Origin: Sulfitobacter sp. CW3 | GTDB taxonomy: Bacteria; Pseudomonadota; Alphaproteobacteria; Rhodobacterales; Rhodobacteraceae | NCBI RefSeq assembly: GCF_019392245.1 | Contig: NZ_JAHXRL010000002.1 | Coordinates: 186,001 to 250,000, forward strand | DNA length: 64,000 bases | Direction of reading: 5' to 3' | Shown here: piece by piece, positions 54,644-63,817 of the stretch | Numbering within the stretch: the first letter of the stretch is position 1 | Layout of the letters: the number at the start of each line of letters is the position of its first letter | Translations under genes and position numbers: made by a program | The notes under the pieces: generated by a model | Seen by the model: the letters and a program-made list of their open reading frames with translations, nothing else | What the model was told of the DNA's origin: nothing | The model's database searches: none

Positions 54644-54766
54644 CGCCTTTGATGCAAAGGCAGGCATTTTCCCTGTCCTGTACACCTTCAAATTCAAATA
54701 TCTTGCATTTGACCTTTACCCGCCACCCTTCACCAAGATGATACATTGTTGCGCTACGGATTGGTC

Positions 54767-55387
54767 ATGGCGTATCCGCATAGCATAGCTGAAACCGTTG
54801 CAGATGGCACCGTTCATGCCGTCGGATTAGGCTTTGCTATCCCGGCAAGCTTTATGCTGGTGATGTCGTCGACCGGGCAAGACGTACCCCCGACACCGAT
54901 CATCATTTACGCGGTCTGTTTTTTGTTTTCGCTGGCAGCGTCCGCGATCTATCACCTGATGCCGTTTGACCACAGCCGTGCCTTTCTGGGGCGCTTGGAC
55001 CACGCTGCGATCTATTTCAAAATCGCGGGCACCTATACCCCCGTCGTGGCCACAATCGGCACCGGGTTTGCGTATGCGATCCTTGGCATTGTGTGGGCAC
55101 TGGCCATCATCGGGGCCATCGCCAAACTGTCGTTCTGGAGCACGCAATCAAGGGCGTCGCTGGCCTTGTATTTGGGCATGGGGTGGCTGTCGGTTCTGTT
55201 GATCTGGCCCATGTGGCACGCATTGCCCAGCGCCGCATTGACCCTGATTGTGGTGGGGGGCTTTATCTATTCCGTCGGCACGCTTGTTTATGCCCATCCC
55301 GGCATGCGGTTTCAAAACGCGATCTGGCATGTCTTTGTGCTGGCCGCGTCGATGTGCCTGTTCACCGCGATTTGGATTAGCGCGTGA
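54767..55387 (+). CDS. Hemolysin III / PAQR-family membrane protein
   Basis: 206 aa with seven hydrophobic helices, of the bacterial hemolysin III (YqfA) branch of the PAQR family. Residues typical of the active site are His63 (IYHLMPFDHS), Asp78 (LGRLDHAAIYF) and His188 (AIWHVFV). The position four residues before His188, where PAQR proteins normally have a second zinc-binding His, is Asn184. The function is uncertain, with hydrolase-type lipid activity suspected for the family. The ATG at 54767 gives MAYPHSIAETVADGTVHAVG; a TTG 21 bases upstream opens the frame. Confidence 0.82.
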   Translation: MAYPHSIAETVADGTVHAVGLGFAIPASFMLVMSSTGQDVPPTPIIIYAVCFLFSLAASAIYHLMPFDHSRAFLGRLDHAAIYFKIAGTYTPVVATIGTGFAYAILGIVWALAIIGAIAKLSFWSTQSRASLALYLGMGWLSVLLIWPMWHALPSAALTLIVVGGFIYSVGTLVYAHPGMRFQNAIWHVFVLAASMCLFTAIWISA

Positions 55388-55736
55388 TGCCGTCATCCAG
55401 ATAGGCGCGCACACAAGATTGCACGTGGCGAAAACGATCACCGCCCAGATGTTTGCCCCCGTACCACCGCGTCACGATAATCAGGTGGTCCAACAGCCCC
55501 TCGCGTTCCAGCATCCTGACAATGACCATGCCCGCGCCGGATTCGCCGTCATCGCCCTTTAGCGGGCCACCATCAGACAACAAAACAGCCCATGTATTAT
55601 GGGTGGCCTTGGCGTAGGATTTGTTCCGTTTAAGGTCTTTTAACGCGGCATCAACATCGGCGCGGTCTTTGACCGCCACCCCCGAGACCGCGTATTTCGA
55701 CCCGCGGTCTGTCAGGATTTGGCCCAGTTGATGCAA
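55377..55736 (-). CDS. Short IMPACT/YigZ-family (UPF0029) protein
   Basis: A 119-residue protein that consists of the UPF0029 domain alone (THNTWAVLLSDGGPLKGDDGESGAG, then VTRWYGGKHLGGDRF). YigZ proteins are usually about 200 aa with a second domain, absent here. The start is a TTG at 55736, five bases after the stop of the M48 gene, so it is likely translated by coupling. The 3' end overlaps the PAQR gene by 11 bases on the opposite strand. Confidence 0.75.
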   Translation of the reverse strand: MHQLGQILTDRGSKYAVSGVAVKDRADVDAALKDLKRNKSYAKATHNTWAVLLSDGGPLKGDDGESGAGMVIVRMLEREGLLDHLIIVTRWYGGKHLGGDRFRHVQSCVRAYLDDGITR

Positions 55737-55741
55737 AACCG

Positions 55742-56452
55742 CTAAAGCCCCGCAGCGGTGCGCCGAACCGTATCAAGACGCGCGGCATTGGGCGGGTGGG
55801 TGCCCAAAAATTTGTCGCCCGGATCGGGAATGCGGGTAAAGAACGCAGCGCCCCGCAGCGGATCATACCCTGCACGTGCAGTGATCAGCGTGCCAAGGGC
55901 GTCGGCCTCAAGCTCGAAATCTTTGGAATAGGTTCGTGCGCCGACCTGCGCGCCCAACTGCTGGGCGGTTTCGACGGCAGATGCATCGCCGCCGCTGAGC
56001 GTGGCCAATCCGGCAAAGATAACCGCCCCGGCCGCCGCATTTTGTTGTTGGCGCGCAATGTGGCCTGCGATGTGATGGGCGGCTTCGTGCCCCAGAACAA
56101 AGGCCAGTTCGTCTTCGTTACGGGCATCCGCAAGAAGCGCCAATGTAAATGCGATCACAGGCCGGCCTGCGCGGTCTTCGGTTTGGTACGCGTTGGCGGG
56201 CTCGTCTGGGCGGTCGTCCACGACAATATTGAAGTCACAATTGATGCCCGATGTGCGCGCGCGGCATTCGCGCTCTGCCACGGGTTCGACCGTTTGAATG
56301 ACGTGCAAAAAACTACGCGCCGACTGAGACGTAGACAGGTTGGTTTGTTGTGACTGCGCGCCCGGCTGTTGCGTTACGGGACCTGCAATCATCACCGGTT
56401 CACACGCCGCGACCAAAGCCATAACGCCAAGCATGCCAAAAAACCTAATCAT
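55742..56452 (-). CDS. M48-family metalloprotease, predicted lipoprotein
   Basis: A 236-residue M48 peptidase. Signal peptide MIRFFGMLGVMALVAAC ends in a lipobox cysteine (VAACEP), so an envelope lipoprotein is predicted. The zinc motif HEAAH (HExxH) is in FVLGHEAAHHIAGHIA, with the third ligand Glu likely in DFELEADALGT. The frame continues to 56791, but the ATG at 56452 has AAGGA upstream and makes a sensible signal peptide. It resembles BepA/LoiP-type proteases of outer-membrane quality control, by inference. Confidence 0.85.
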   Translation of the reverse strand: MIRFFGMLGVMALVAACEPVMIAGPVTQQPGAQSQQTNLSTSQSARSFLHVIQTVEPVAERECRARTSGINCDFNIVVDDRPDEPANAYQTEDRAGRPVIAFTLALLADARNEDELAFVLGHEAAHHIAGHIARQQQNAAAGAVIFAGLATLSGGDASAVETAQQLGAQVGARTYSKDFELEADALGTLITARAGYDPLRGAAFFTRIPDPGDKFLGTHPPNAARLDTVRRTAAGL

Positions 56453-56579
56453 ATACCGGCAATTCCTTGTGACCCTGCACGAAACTCTCTTGGCCGCCTG
56501 TTTAAATCGTCGCGGCCCTATTGAACATACAACGCGGGCACGCTCTTGCAATGATCCGCCGAAAGAATATTGTGCGCCC

Positions 56580-56816
56580 ATGTTTACCATTGAACACGAA
56601 TTTGATGCGAGTGTGATCACCTTGGTCGACGAGGGCAAATCCCCCTTGCGCGAAGATGTCACGGTGCAAGCCTTTGCAAGTGTTATTACATTCGAACAAT
56701 GGGATGCACGCACCAACACCGTCAGCAAGATCAGCCTGTCGCCAGAACAATTGCGTGACCTGACGATTGCGTTGAATTTGCCCGAAGGCATCTATCGCAC
56801 TGCCCCCAAACCCTGA
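56580..56816 (+). CDS. Small hypothetical protein before the aminotransferase
   Basis: Unrecognised 78-residue acidic protein (MFTIEHEFDASVITLVDEG), soluble and without a signal peptide. The ATG at 56580 has only a GAAAG ribosome binding site. It lies 14 bases before the class IV aminotransferase gene, so the two are probably transcribed together. Confidence rests on length, position and coding look only. Confidence 0.55.
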   Translation: MFTIEHEFDASVITLVDEGKSPLREDVTVQAFASVITFEQWDARTNTVSKISLSPEQLRDLTIALNLPEGIYRTAPKP

Positions 56817-56830
56817 CCAAGGAATATCAC

Positions 56831-57697
56831 ATGGCCACCGGCACAAAGATAAAAACTTATTATGACGGTGCCTGGCACGACGGCGATGTTTCGGTAATCA
56901 AGGCCGCGGATCACGGTGCTTGGCTGGGCACAACCGTTTTCGATGGGGCGCGCATGGTCGATGGCCTAACCCCCGATCTTGAGGCCCATTGCGCCCGGAT
57001 CAACCGGTCTGCCAAGGCGTTAATGATCACGCCAACGGTTGAGACCGCCGATATGGTGGAAATGGTACGTGAAGGGCTGAAAAGCTATGACAAAACCGAT
57101 GCGATCTATATTCGGCCCATGTATTGGGCGCTTGCGGGGGATGAACTGGGCATTGTCCCGCTGAAAGACGCGACCGGTTTTGCGATCTCGCTCGAGCAAA
57201 TTCCAATGGCCCCGCCAGAGGCCGCAACCACGTTGACGCGCACCCGTTTCCGCCGTCCCGTGCTTGAGGACAATGTGGTGAACGCCAAGGCGGGCTGCTT
57301 GTACCCCAACAACGCCCGCATGATGGTCGAGGCCCGCAGCAAGGGTTTTGGCAATGCGCTGGTGGCGGATGCATTGGGCAATGTTGCCGAATCCGCGTCG
57401 GCCAACGCGTTCATGGTTAAGGACGGAGAAGTCTTTACCCCCATTCCCAACGGTACTTTCCTAGCCGGGATCACGCGCGCGCGGCACATTGCCAACATGC
57501 GTGCGGACGGGATCAAAGTACACGAAACGATCCTGAGCTTTGATGACTTTCATGCCGCCGACGAGGTATTCCTGTCCGGCAACATGATGAAGGTCACCCC
57601 GGTGAAAGCCTTTGATGACACGCAATTTCAGATCGGCCCGATTACCCGCCATGTGCGCGATATGTACTGGGATTGGGCCGCAACAACGCGCGGCTGA
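56831..57697 (+). CDS. Class IV aminotransferase, branched-chain type
   Basis: A 288-residue fold-type IV PLP aminotransferase. The PLP lysine is Lys153 in NAKAGCLYPNNARMMVEA. Enterobacterial IlvE carries KAGGNY here, so this motif (KAGCLYPNN) differs. The later NVAESASANAFMVKDGEVFTP follows the usual E-(G/S)-xxxN-x-F pattern. The family transaminates branched-chain amino acids; related members act on D-amino acids or other substrates. The first 55 residues (YYDGAWHDGDVSVIKAADHG) are typical. The gene follows a small hypothetical. Confidence 0.85.
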   Translation: MATGTKIKTYYDGAWHDGDVSVIKAADHGAWLGTTVFDGARMVDGLTPDLEAHCARINRSAKALMITPTVETADMVEMVREGLKSYDKTDAIYIRPMYWALAGDELGIVPLKDATGFAISLEQIPMAPPEAATTLTRTRFRRPVLEDNVVNAKAGCLYPNNARMMVEARSKGFGNALVADALGNVAESASANAFMVKDGEVFTPIPNGTFLAGITRARHIANMRADGIKVHETILSFDDFHAADEVFLSGNMMKVTPVKAFDDTQFQIGPITRHVRDMYWDWAATTRG

Positions 57698-57782
57698 TCC
57701 CGCCCCGTGAAAATCGCGATTGCCAGCGGCATGTGCAAGCGGCATGATTGCCCCCGCCCCCAATGCCCGATCGGAGAAGACG

Positions 57783-58241
57783 ATGCGTAAATTTATGGTG
57801 GTTCTGGATGACAGCCGCGAATGCCTGAATGCCATGCGGTTTGCTGCAATGCGCGCATCGAACTCTGGCGGCGGTGTTGTTGTTCTGTCGGTCATTCCGC
57901 CGGATGAATTCAACCACTGGATCGGTGTGGCCGAGGTCATGCGCGACGAAGCCCGCGAACGGATCGAAGTGCATTTCGAAGTCTTTGCCAAATGGATGCG
58001 CGATCGCTTGAATGTCGACCCCGAACTGGTGATCCGCGAAGGCGTTATCGTAGACGAGATTATCGCACAGCTTGCCGAAGACCCGGATGTGGGTGTTTTG
58101 GTTTTGGGGGCTGGCACGGACAAGAAATCAGGCCCGGGGCCGTTGGTCACGCAATTGTCGCGCAATGCGGGCAGCCTCCCCATCCCGATTACAATCGTGC
58201 CCGGCGATCTGAGCAAAGAGCGTCTGGAAGCGATTACCTAG
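57783..58241 (+). CDS. Universal stress protein (UspA family)
   Basis: A 152-residue UspA-fold protein. The nucleotide-binding glycine-rich loop lies near VLVLGAGTDKKSGPGPLVTQL, and the N-terminal strand is FMVVLDDSRECLNAMRFA. GGAG lies ahead of the ATG at 57783; the frame continues upstream but is not better. It precedes nfuA after about 110 bases, with a possible terminator between (GCGGC at 58245 and GCCGC at 58260, then TTTTT). Confidence 0.88.
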   Translation: MRKFMVVLDDSRECLNAMRFAAMRASNSGGGVVVLSVIPPDEFNHWIGVAEVMRDEARERIEVHFEVFAKWMRDRLNVDPELVIREGVIVDEIIAQLAEDPDVGVLVLGAGTDKKSGPGPLVTQLSRNAGSLPIPITIVPGDLSKERLEAIT

Positions 58242-58350
58242 ACCGCGGCAGTTCTAATCGCCGCGCCGCCGCTTTTTAGAATCGTTCCAAACCTTGACTT
58301 GGGGCGCTTCAGCCCGCATATCAAAGACAACAAGTTGTCAGGAGCATGTC

Positions 58351-58911
58351 ATGTTTATTCAGACCGAATCCACGCCGAACCCCGCCACGTTGAAATTCTT
58401 GCCCGGTCAGACCGTGCTGGAGATGGGCACGGCTGATTTCCCCGCGCCCGAAGCCGCCAGCGCATCGCCGCTAGCGACGCGGTTGTTCGCAGTTGAAGGC
58501 GTGACAGGCGTGTTTTTCGGCACCGATTTCGTGACGGTAACAAAGCTCGATTCAGTTGAATGGGATCACCTGAAGCCCGCGCTTTTGGGTGCCATCATGG
58601 AACATTTCCAATCGGGTCAGCCGGTGATGGAAACTGGCCACGAACATGCCTCGGGTCACGCTGAACATACCGGCGAAGACGGCGCGATTGTGGGCCAGAT
58701 CAAAGAGCTGCTTGATAGCCGCGTGCGCCCTGCCGTTGCCCAAGATGGCGGCGACATCACCTTTCACGGGTTCGAGCGCGGTGTGGTTTACCTGCACATG
58801 CAAGGTGCCTGCGCGGGATGCCCGTCTTCGACTTTGACGTTGAAAATGGGGATCGAAAACCTGTTGCGTCACTATATCCCCGAAGTAACCGAGGTACGCC
58901 CGGTTGCCTAA
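58351..58911 (+). CDS. nfuA: Fe-S cluster scaffold/carrier NfuA-type
   Basis: Carries iron-sulfur clusters to target proteins. 186 aa with the Nfu N-terminal domain (MFIQTESTPNPATLKFLPG, about 1-90) and the NifU C-terminal domain, where Cys154 and Cys157 form the CxxC site (QGACAGCPSS). CAGGAG lies ahead of the ATG at 58351. It overlaps tsaB by eight bases, and rimI follows. Confidence 0.93.
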   Translation: MFIQTESTPNPATLKFLPGQTVLEMGTADFPAPEAASASPLATRLFAVEGVTGVFFGTDFVTVTKLDSVEWDHLKPALLGAIMEHFQSGQPVMETGHEHASGHAEHTGEDGAIVGQIKELLDSRVRPAVAQDGGDITFHGFERGVVYLHMQGACAGCPSSTLTLKMGIENLLRHYIPEVTEVRPVA

Positions 58912-59560
58912 AAAGCCGCTTATACTGGCGTTTGACACATCGGCCGCACATTGTGCGGCCGCTTTGCTGTCTGGCGATCATATCGTGGCAAGCATCCTTG
59001 AGCCGATGGCAAAGGGACAAGGGGAACGCCTGCTGGGCCTGTGCGGTGACGTGCTGGAACAGGCAGGGGTTACCTATCAGGATCTCACCGCAATTGGCGT
59101 TGGCATCGGGCCTGGCAATTTCACCGGCATCCGCATCTCAGTTTCCGCTGCGCGCGGGCTGGCCTTGGGGCTGGGCATCCCCGCAATCGGGGTGTCCCAG
59201 CTCGAGGCCCTGGCCCACGGCACCGACGGCGTGGTCATCGCCAGCGTGGATGCCCGCCAAGACAAAATGTACGTTCAGGTCACCGGCACGCTGGATGATC
59301 ATCCGCCATCCCTATGCAGCCTTGACGATTTGCCGACGATCCCGTCGCGGGCCGATCCGACCTGCATCGGTTTTCAGGCTGATATGATCGCCGCCCTGTG
59401 CAACGGCACGGTTCGCGACCCTCAGATGCCGCTGGCCGACGCCATTGCGCATATTGCTGCCAGCCGCGCATCCCGTGACAATCCGCGCCCTGCCCCGCTG
59501 TATTTGCGCCCCGCCGACGCAGCGCCCGCACGCGATGCACCGCCCGCCATTTTACCGTGA
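58904..59560 (+). CDS. tsaB: tRNA threonylcarbamoyladenosine protein TsaB
   Basis: Partner of TsaD/TsaE in making t6A37 on ANN-reading tRNAs. 218 aa of the ASKHA fold without full ATPase function; it starts PKKPLILAFDTSAAHCAAAL, with GVGIGPGNFTGIRISVSAARGLALGL in the middle. The start is TTG at 58904, overlapping nfuA; no ATG is available nearby. The stop overlaps the rimI start (GTGA), so the three are coupled. Confidence 0.93.
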   Translation: MPKKPLILAFDTSAAHCAAALLSGDHIVASILEPMAKGQGERLLGLCGDVLEQAGVTYQDLTAIGVGIGPGNFTGIRISVSAARGLALGLGIPAIGVSQLEALAHGTDGVVIASVDARQDKMYVQVTGTLDDHPPSLCSLDDLPTIPSRADPTCIGFQADMIAALCNGTVRDPQMPLADAIAHIAASRASRDNPRPAPLYLRPADAAPARDAPPAILP

Positions 59561-59985
59561 CCCCAGATCAGATGGCAGAAATCCACGCGGCCGCCTTTCT
59601 GTGTGATCGCAACTGGAATGCCGCCGAGATTACCGATCTTCTGACCTCGCCTTTTGTGACAGCGCTTCACGAGGCGGGCGGCTTTGCCCTGACGCGGCTG
59701 GTTGCGGGCGAAACCGAACTGCTAACAATCGCCGTCGACCCTGCACACCAAAATCAGGGCATCGGGCGGCGTTTAATGCACAAATGGCTGACCTGTGGCG
59801 CGGACACTGCTTTTCTTGAAGTTGCTGCAGATAATACACCCGCCATCGCCCTCTACGAGAGCCTCGGCTTTCACCAGACCAGCAGAAGACCGCGCTATTA
59901 TGCGCGCAAAGATGGGGCATTCATTGATGCTTTGATCCTCTCAAAGGACTTAACGCATGGTAAATCAGTAGATTCCGGGCCCTAA
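59557..59985 (+). CDS. rimI: Ribosomal protein alanine N-acetyltransferase RimI-like
   Basis: GNAT enzyme expected to acetylate the N-terminus of ribosomal protein S18. 142 aa starting at GTG (59557). The acetyl-CoA loop is in LTIAVDPAHQNQGIGRRLM (Q-x-x-G-x-G/A), and NTPAIALYESLGFHQTSRRPRYY matches RimI. The gene order nfuA-tsaB-rimI supports the name. Confidence 0.88.
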   Translation: MTPDQMAEIHAAAFLCDRNWNAAEITDLLTSPFVTALHEAGGFALTRLVAGETELLTIAVDPAHQNQGIGRRLMHKWLTCGADTAFLEVAADNTPAIALYESLGFHQTSRRPRYYARKDGAFIDALILSKDLTHGKSVDSGP

Positions 59986-60112
59986 ACCAGAGAATCCGGT
60001 TGACCCCAGCCACCCGCTACGCAGTATCGTGTATCTGATCGCCGGGCGCACGCCCGCGACCGGGCGAGGCCCTGCGCCAAACCCCAACACAACAAAAACT
60101 GGGAGACCATCC

Positions 60113-61108
60113 ATGACCCTAATGACCAAACTGCTTGGTGCCGCTGCCGTCACCGCCCTTGGCGCTGGTGCCGCACTGGCCGAGCCTGCATTGATTTTTG
60201 ACCTTGGTGGCAAGTTCGACAAATCCTTTAACGAAGCGGCATTCGCTGGCGCACAACGTTGGGCCGAGGAAACAGGCGAAACATTCCGCGAAATCGAATT
60301 GCAGTCCGAAGCACAGCGCGAACAAGCGTTGCGTCGTTTCGCCGAAGCGGGCTCCAACCCGATCGTCATGACCGGCTTTGCTTTTGGTGACGCGCTTGGC
60401 CAAGTTGCTGGCGATTACCCTGAAACCGACTTTGTCATCATCGACATGGTCGTTGATGCGCCTAACGTCCGGTCGGTTGTGTTCAACGAACATGAGGGTT
60501 CGTATCTGGTTGGCATGATGGCCGCGATGGCATCTGAATCCAACACTGTCGGCTTTATCGGCGGCATGGATATCCCGTTGATCCGCAAATTCGCTTGTGG
60601 CTATGCCCAAGGCGTATTGGCAGCCAAGCCTGACGCGACGGTTATTTCCAACATGACCGGCACGACACCTGCCGCTTGGAATGACCCGGTAAAAGGCTCC
60701 GAACTGACCAAAGCACAGATCAGCCAAGGCGCTGACGTGGTTTATGCTGCTGCTGGCGGCACCGGCGTTGGCGTGCTGCAAACAGCCGCAGACGAAGGCA
60801 TCTTGTCCATCGGTGTGGACAGCAACCAGAACTACATGCACCCGGGCAAAGTTCTGACTTCCATGCTGAAGCGCGTTGATAACGCTGTGTACCAAGCCAT
60901 GACAGACGGCCCCGGTATGGAAAAAGGCTTTAACGTGATGGGCATCGCCAATGGCGGCGTTGGCTATGCGATGGACGAATACAACAAAGATATCGTTTCT
61001 GCCGACATGCAAGCCGTGGTCGATGAAGCATCTGCACAGATTGCAGACGGCACATTGATGGTCCACGACTATATGTCCGACGACAGCTGCCCCGTTCTGG
61101 ACTTCTGA
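60113..61108 (+). CDS. BMP-family substrate-binding protein of an ABC importer
   Basis: Periplasmic basic-membrane-protein-type receptor, usually for purine nucleosides. 331 aa with signal peptide MTLMTKLLGAAAVTALGAGA ending ALA. Mature EPALIFDLGGKFDKSFNEAAFAGA carries the Asp-x-(S/N) start seen in the family, followed by VVFNEHEGSYLVGMMAA and GGMDIPLIRKFACGYAQG. GGGAG lies ahead of the ATG at 60113. It is first in the importer operon. Confidence 0.92.
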   Translation: MTLMTKLLGAAAVTALGAGAALAEPALIFDLGGKFDKSFNEAAFAGAQRWAEETGETFREIELQSEAQREQALRRFAEAGSNPIVMTGFAFGDALGQVAGDYPETDFVIIDMVVDAPNVRSVVFNEHEGSYLVGMMAAMASESNTVGFIGGMDIPLIRKFACGYAQGVLAAKPDATVISNMTGTTPAAWNDPVKGSELTKAQISQGADVVYAAAGGTGVGVLQTAADEGILSIGVDSNQNYMHPGKVLTSMLKRVDNAVYQAMTDGPGMEKGFNVMGIANGGVGYAMDEYNKDIVSADMQAVVDEASAQIADGTLMVHDYMSDDSCPVLDF

Positions 61109-61110
61109 AC

Positions 61111-62685
61111 GTGAACGACAAAACGGATATGGAGCGGCAGGCAACTGCCGCTCCAGCCATTGAACTCAAAGGTATTTCCAAAGCCTTTGGTCCAGTGCAG
61201 GCCAACAAAGACATTTCCATTCGCGTTATGCCCGGTACGATCCATGGGATCATCGGCGAAAACGGCGCGGGCAAGTCCACGTTGATGAGCATCCTTTACG
61301 GCTTTTACAAAGCCGATAAGGGCGAGATTTTCATCAGTGGACAAAAGACAGACATCCCTGACAGCCAGGCCGCGATCGCCGCAGGCATCGGGATGGTATT
61401 CCAGCATTTCAAGCTGGTCGAGAATTTCACGGTGCTTGAGAATATCATTCTGGGTGCCGAAGACGGGCGGTTGCTGAAACCGTCCTTGGCCAAGGCGCGC
61501 AAAAGCCTTTTGAAACTGGCCGATGATTACGGTCTCAAGGTCGATCCTGACGCGCTGATCCAAGACATCGGTGTTGGCATGCAGCAACGGGTCGAGATCC
61601 TGAAGGCACTGTACCGGCAGGCCGATATTTTGATCTTGGATGAACCCACTGGCGTGCTGACCCCCGCCGAGGCGGATCAGCTTTTCCGCATTCTGGGCCG
61701 ACTGCGATCCGAGGGGAAAACGATCATCCTGATTACGCATAAACTGCGCGAAATCATGGAAATCACAGATACCGTATCGGTGATGCGTCGCGGCCAGATG
61801 ACCGCAACGGTGAAGACCGCCGAAACATCCCCGGCCGAGCTGGCCGAACTGATGGTCGGCCGCAAAGTATTGCTCCGCGTTGATAAAGTGCCCGCACAAC
61901 CCGGTGATGTCGTTCTGGATATCCACGGCCTGCGCGTTGTTGATGAAAAAGGCGTGGAACGTCTGCGCGGGATCGATCTGCAAGTGCGCGCCGGTGAAAT
62001 TCTGGGCGTGGCGGGTGTGGCTGGTAACGGCCAGTCCGAACTGCTTGAGGTCTTGGGCGGTTATCAAACCGCGACCGGAACCGTGCACGTTAAAGGGCAG
62101 GCGCTGGACCTGACCGGTAAACAGTCCGACGGCCAGTCACGGCGCAATCACGGCATTGCCCACGTGCCCGAGGATCGCCAGCGCGAAGGTCTGATCATGG
62201 ACTATCACGCGTGGGAAAATACCGCCTTTGGGTACCACAAGGATCCGTCCTATCGCAGCGGTATCTTGATGAATAACGCCGCGATTAAGGCCGATACCGT
62301 CGAAAAGATGGAACGCTTTGATGTGCGCCCGCCAAACCCGAAACTGGCGGCCAAGAACTTCTCGGGCGGGAACCAGCAAAAGATCGTTCTGGCCCGCGAG
62401 ATCGAACGCAACCCCGATCTTTTGCTGATCGGCCAGCCGACGCGCGGTGTTGATATCGGTGCCATCGAATTCATCCACCAACAGATCGTCGCCCTACGTG
62501 ATCAGGGCAAGGCGATCCTGCTGGTGTCGGTCGAGCTTGAGGAGATCCTCGCGCTCAGTGACCGTGTCGCCGTGATGTTTGACGGGCAAGTCATGGGTGT
62601 GCGCAATGCTGCGGATACCGATGAGAAAGAGCTAGGCCTGATGATGGCTGGCATTACCGACGCTGATGCAAAGATAGGGGTCTAG
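61111..62685 (+). CDS. Double-domain ABC importer ATPase (YufO/NupO-like)
   Basis: A 524-residue ATPase with two ABC modules, as in sugar and nucleoside importers. Walker A is GENGAGKST and the Walker B of module 1 is LILDEPTGVL. In module 2 the canonical P-loop is degenerate (GVAGNGQSEL), and the signature is FSGGNQQKIVLAREI. It starts at GTG (61111), just after the receptor gene, with two bases between. It has the order used by BMP-type nucleoside importers. Confidence 0.93.
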   Translation: MNDKTDMERQATAAPAIELKGISKAFGPVQANKDISIRVMPGTIHGIIGENGAGKSTLMSILYGFYKADKGEIFISGQKTDIPDSQAAIAAGIGMVFQHFKLVENFTVLENIILGAEDGRLLKPSLAKARKSLLKLADDYGLKVDPDALIQDIGVGMQQRVEILKALYRQADILILDEPTGVLTPAEADQLFRILGRLRSEGKTIILITHKLREIMEITDTVSVMRRGQMTATVKTAETSPAELAELMVGRKVLLRVDKVPAQPGDVVLDIHGLRVVDEKGVERLRGIDLQVRAGEILGVAGVAGNGQSELLEVLGGYQTATGTVHVKGQALDLTGKQSDGQSRRNHGIAHVPEDRQREGLIMDYHAWENTAFGYHKDPSYRSGILMNNAAIKADTVEKMERFDVRPPNPKLAAKNFSGGNQQKIVLAREIERNPDLLLIGQPTRGVDIGAIEFIHQQIVALRDQGKAILLVSVELEEILALSDRVAVMFDGQVMGVRNAADTDEKELGLMMAGITDADAKIGV

Positions 62686-62686
62686 A

Positions 62687-63817
62687 ATGGACGTCATGCC
62701 AAAATGGGCCGAAGTCGTTCTTGTGCCGCTTATCTCTTTGATATTGGCCGCGATCCTATCGGCGCTGGTGATTTTGGGGATCGGTGAAGACCCGGTTGCA
62801 GCGGTCAAACTGATGGTGAGCGGCGCGTTGGGCAGCACCTATGGCTGGGGCTATACGCTGTATTATGCCACGAATTTCATGTTCACGGGCCTATGCGTCG
62901 CCATCGCGTTTCATGCGCGTCTGTTCAACATCGGTGGCGAAGGTCAGGCGATGTTGGGCGGTTTGGGCGTGGCGCTGGCCTGCTTGTACATCCCTTGGCC
63001 GCACTGGTCGCTGGCCCTGATCGGGGCCACAACCATGGCCGCGCTTTTTGGTGCAGCTTGGGCCGCGATCCCAGCATTTTTGCAAGCCAAACGCGGCAGT
63101 CACATCGTTATCACCACGATCATGTTCAACTTTATCGCGGCGGCGGTGCTGAACTATATTCTGGTGAATATGCTACGCCCCAAAGGCAGCATGGACCCGG
63201 CCACCGCACGGTTCCCCGATGCAACCAAGTTGCCCACATTGCATGATTTGCTGGCCCCTATCGGGATCAACTTTTCCAAAGCAGCCCCTGCCAATATTTC
63301 CCTTCTGGTCGCAATCGCCGCTTGTTTCTTTCTTTGGGTGCTGATCTGGCGCACCCGGTTGGGCTATGAAATTCGGGCCTACGGCCATTCGGAATCGGCC
63401 GCGAAATACGCGGGGATTTCACCGGTCAAGATCACGATGATCACGATGATCATCTCGGGCGGTCTGGCCGGGATGATGGCCATTAACAACGTCATGGGCG
63501 AATCTGAAAGACTGGTTCTGAACGCGACCGAAGGTGCCGGTTTCATCGGTATTGCCGTGGCTCTCATGGGCCGCAGCCATCCGTTGGGCGTTTTTCTGGC
63601 CGCGATCCTGTTCGGCTTTCTATACCAAGGCGGCGCGGAGCTGGCGCTTTGGACATCGATCCCGCGCGAATTGATCGTGGTTATTCAAGCGTTGGTGATC
63701 CTGTTCACCGGCGCGCTTGATAACATGGTGCGGATGCCGCTGGAAAAGATATTCCTGAGCATCCGGAATGCCCGCGCGCCCAAGCCAGAACGTAAACCGG
63801 TGGAGCCAGCAGAATAA
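62687..63817 (+). CDS. ABC importer permease 1 (BMP/nucleoside type)
   Basis: A 376-residue permease of the BPD_transp_2 group with about ten membrane helices. The family segment FHARLFNIGGEGQAMLGGLG is present, along with GATEGAGFIGIAVALMGRSHPLG-like sequence near the end. The ATG at 62687 follows GGGG at the stop of the ATPase. It is coupled to the second permease by TAATG. Confidence 0.92.
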   Translation: MDVMPKWAEVVLVPLISLILAAILSALVILGIGEDPVAAVKLMVSGALGSTYGWGYTLYYATNFMFTGLCVAIAFHARLFNIGGEGQAMLGGLGVALACLYIPWPHWSLALIGATTMAALFGAAWAAIPAFLQAKRGSHIVITTIMFNFIAAAVLNYILVNMLRPKGSMDPATARFPDATKLPTLHDLLAPIGINFSKAAPANISLLVAIAACFFLWVLIWRTRLGYEIRAYGHSESAAKYAGISPVKITMITMIISGGLAGMMAINNVMGESERLVLNATEGAGFIGIAVALMGRSHPLGVFLAAILFGFLYQGGAELALWTSIPRELIVVIQALVILFTGALDNMVRMPLEKIFLSIRNARAPKPERKPVEPAE

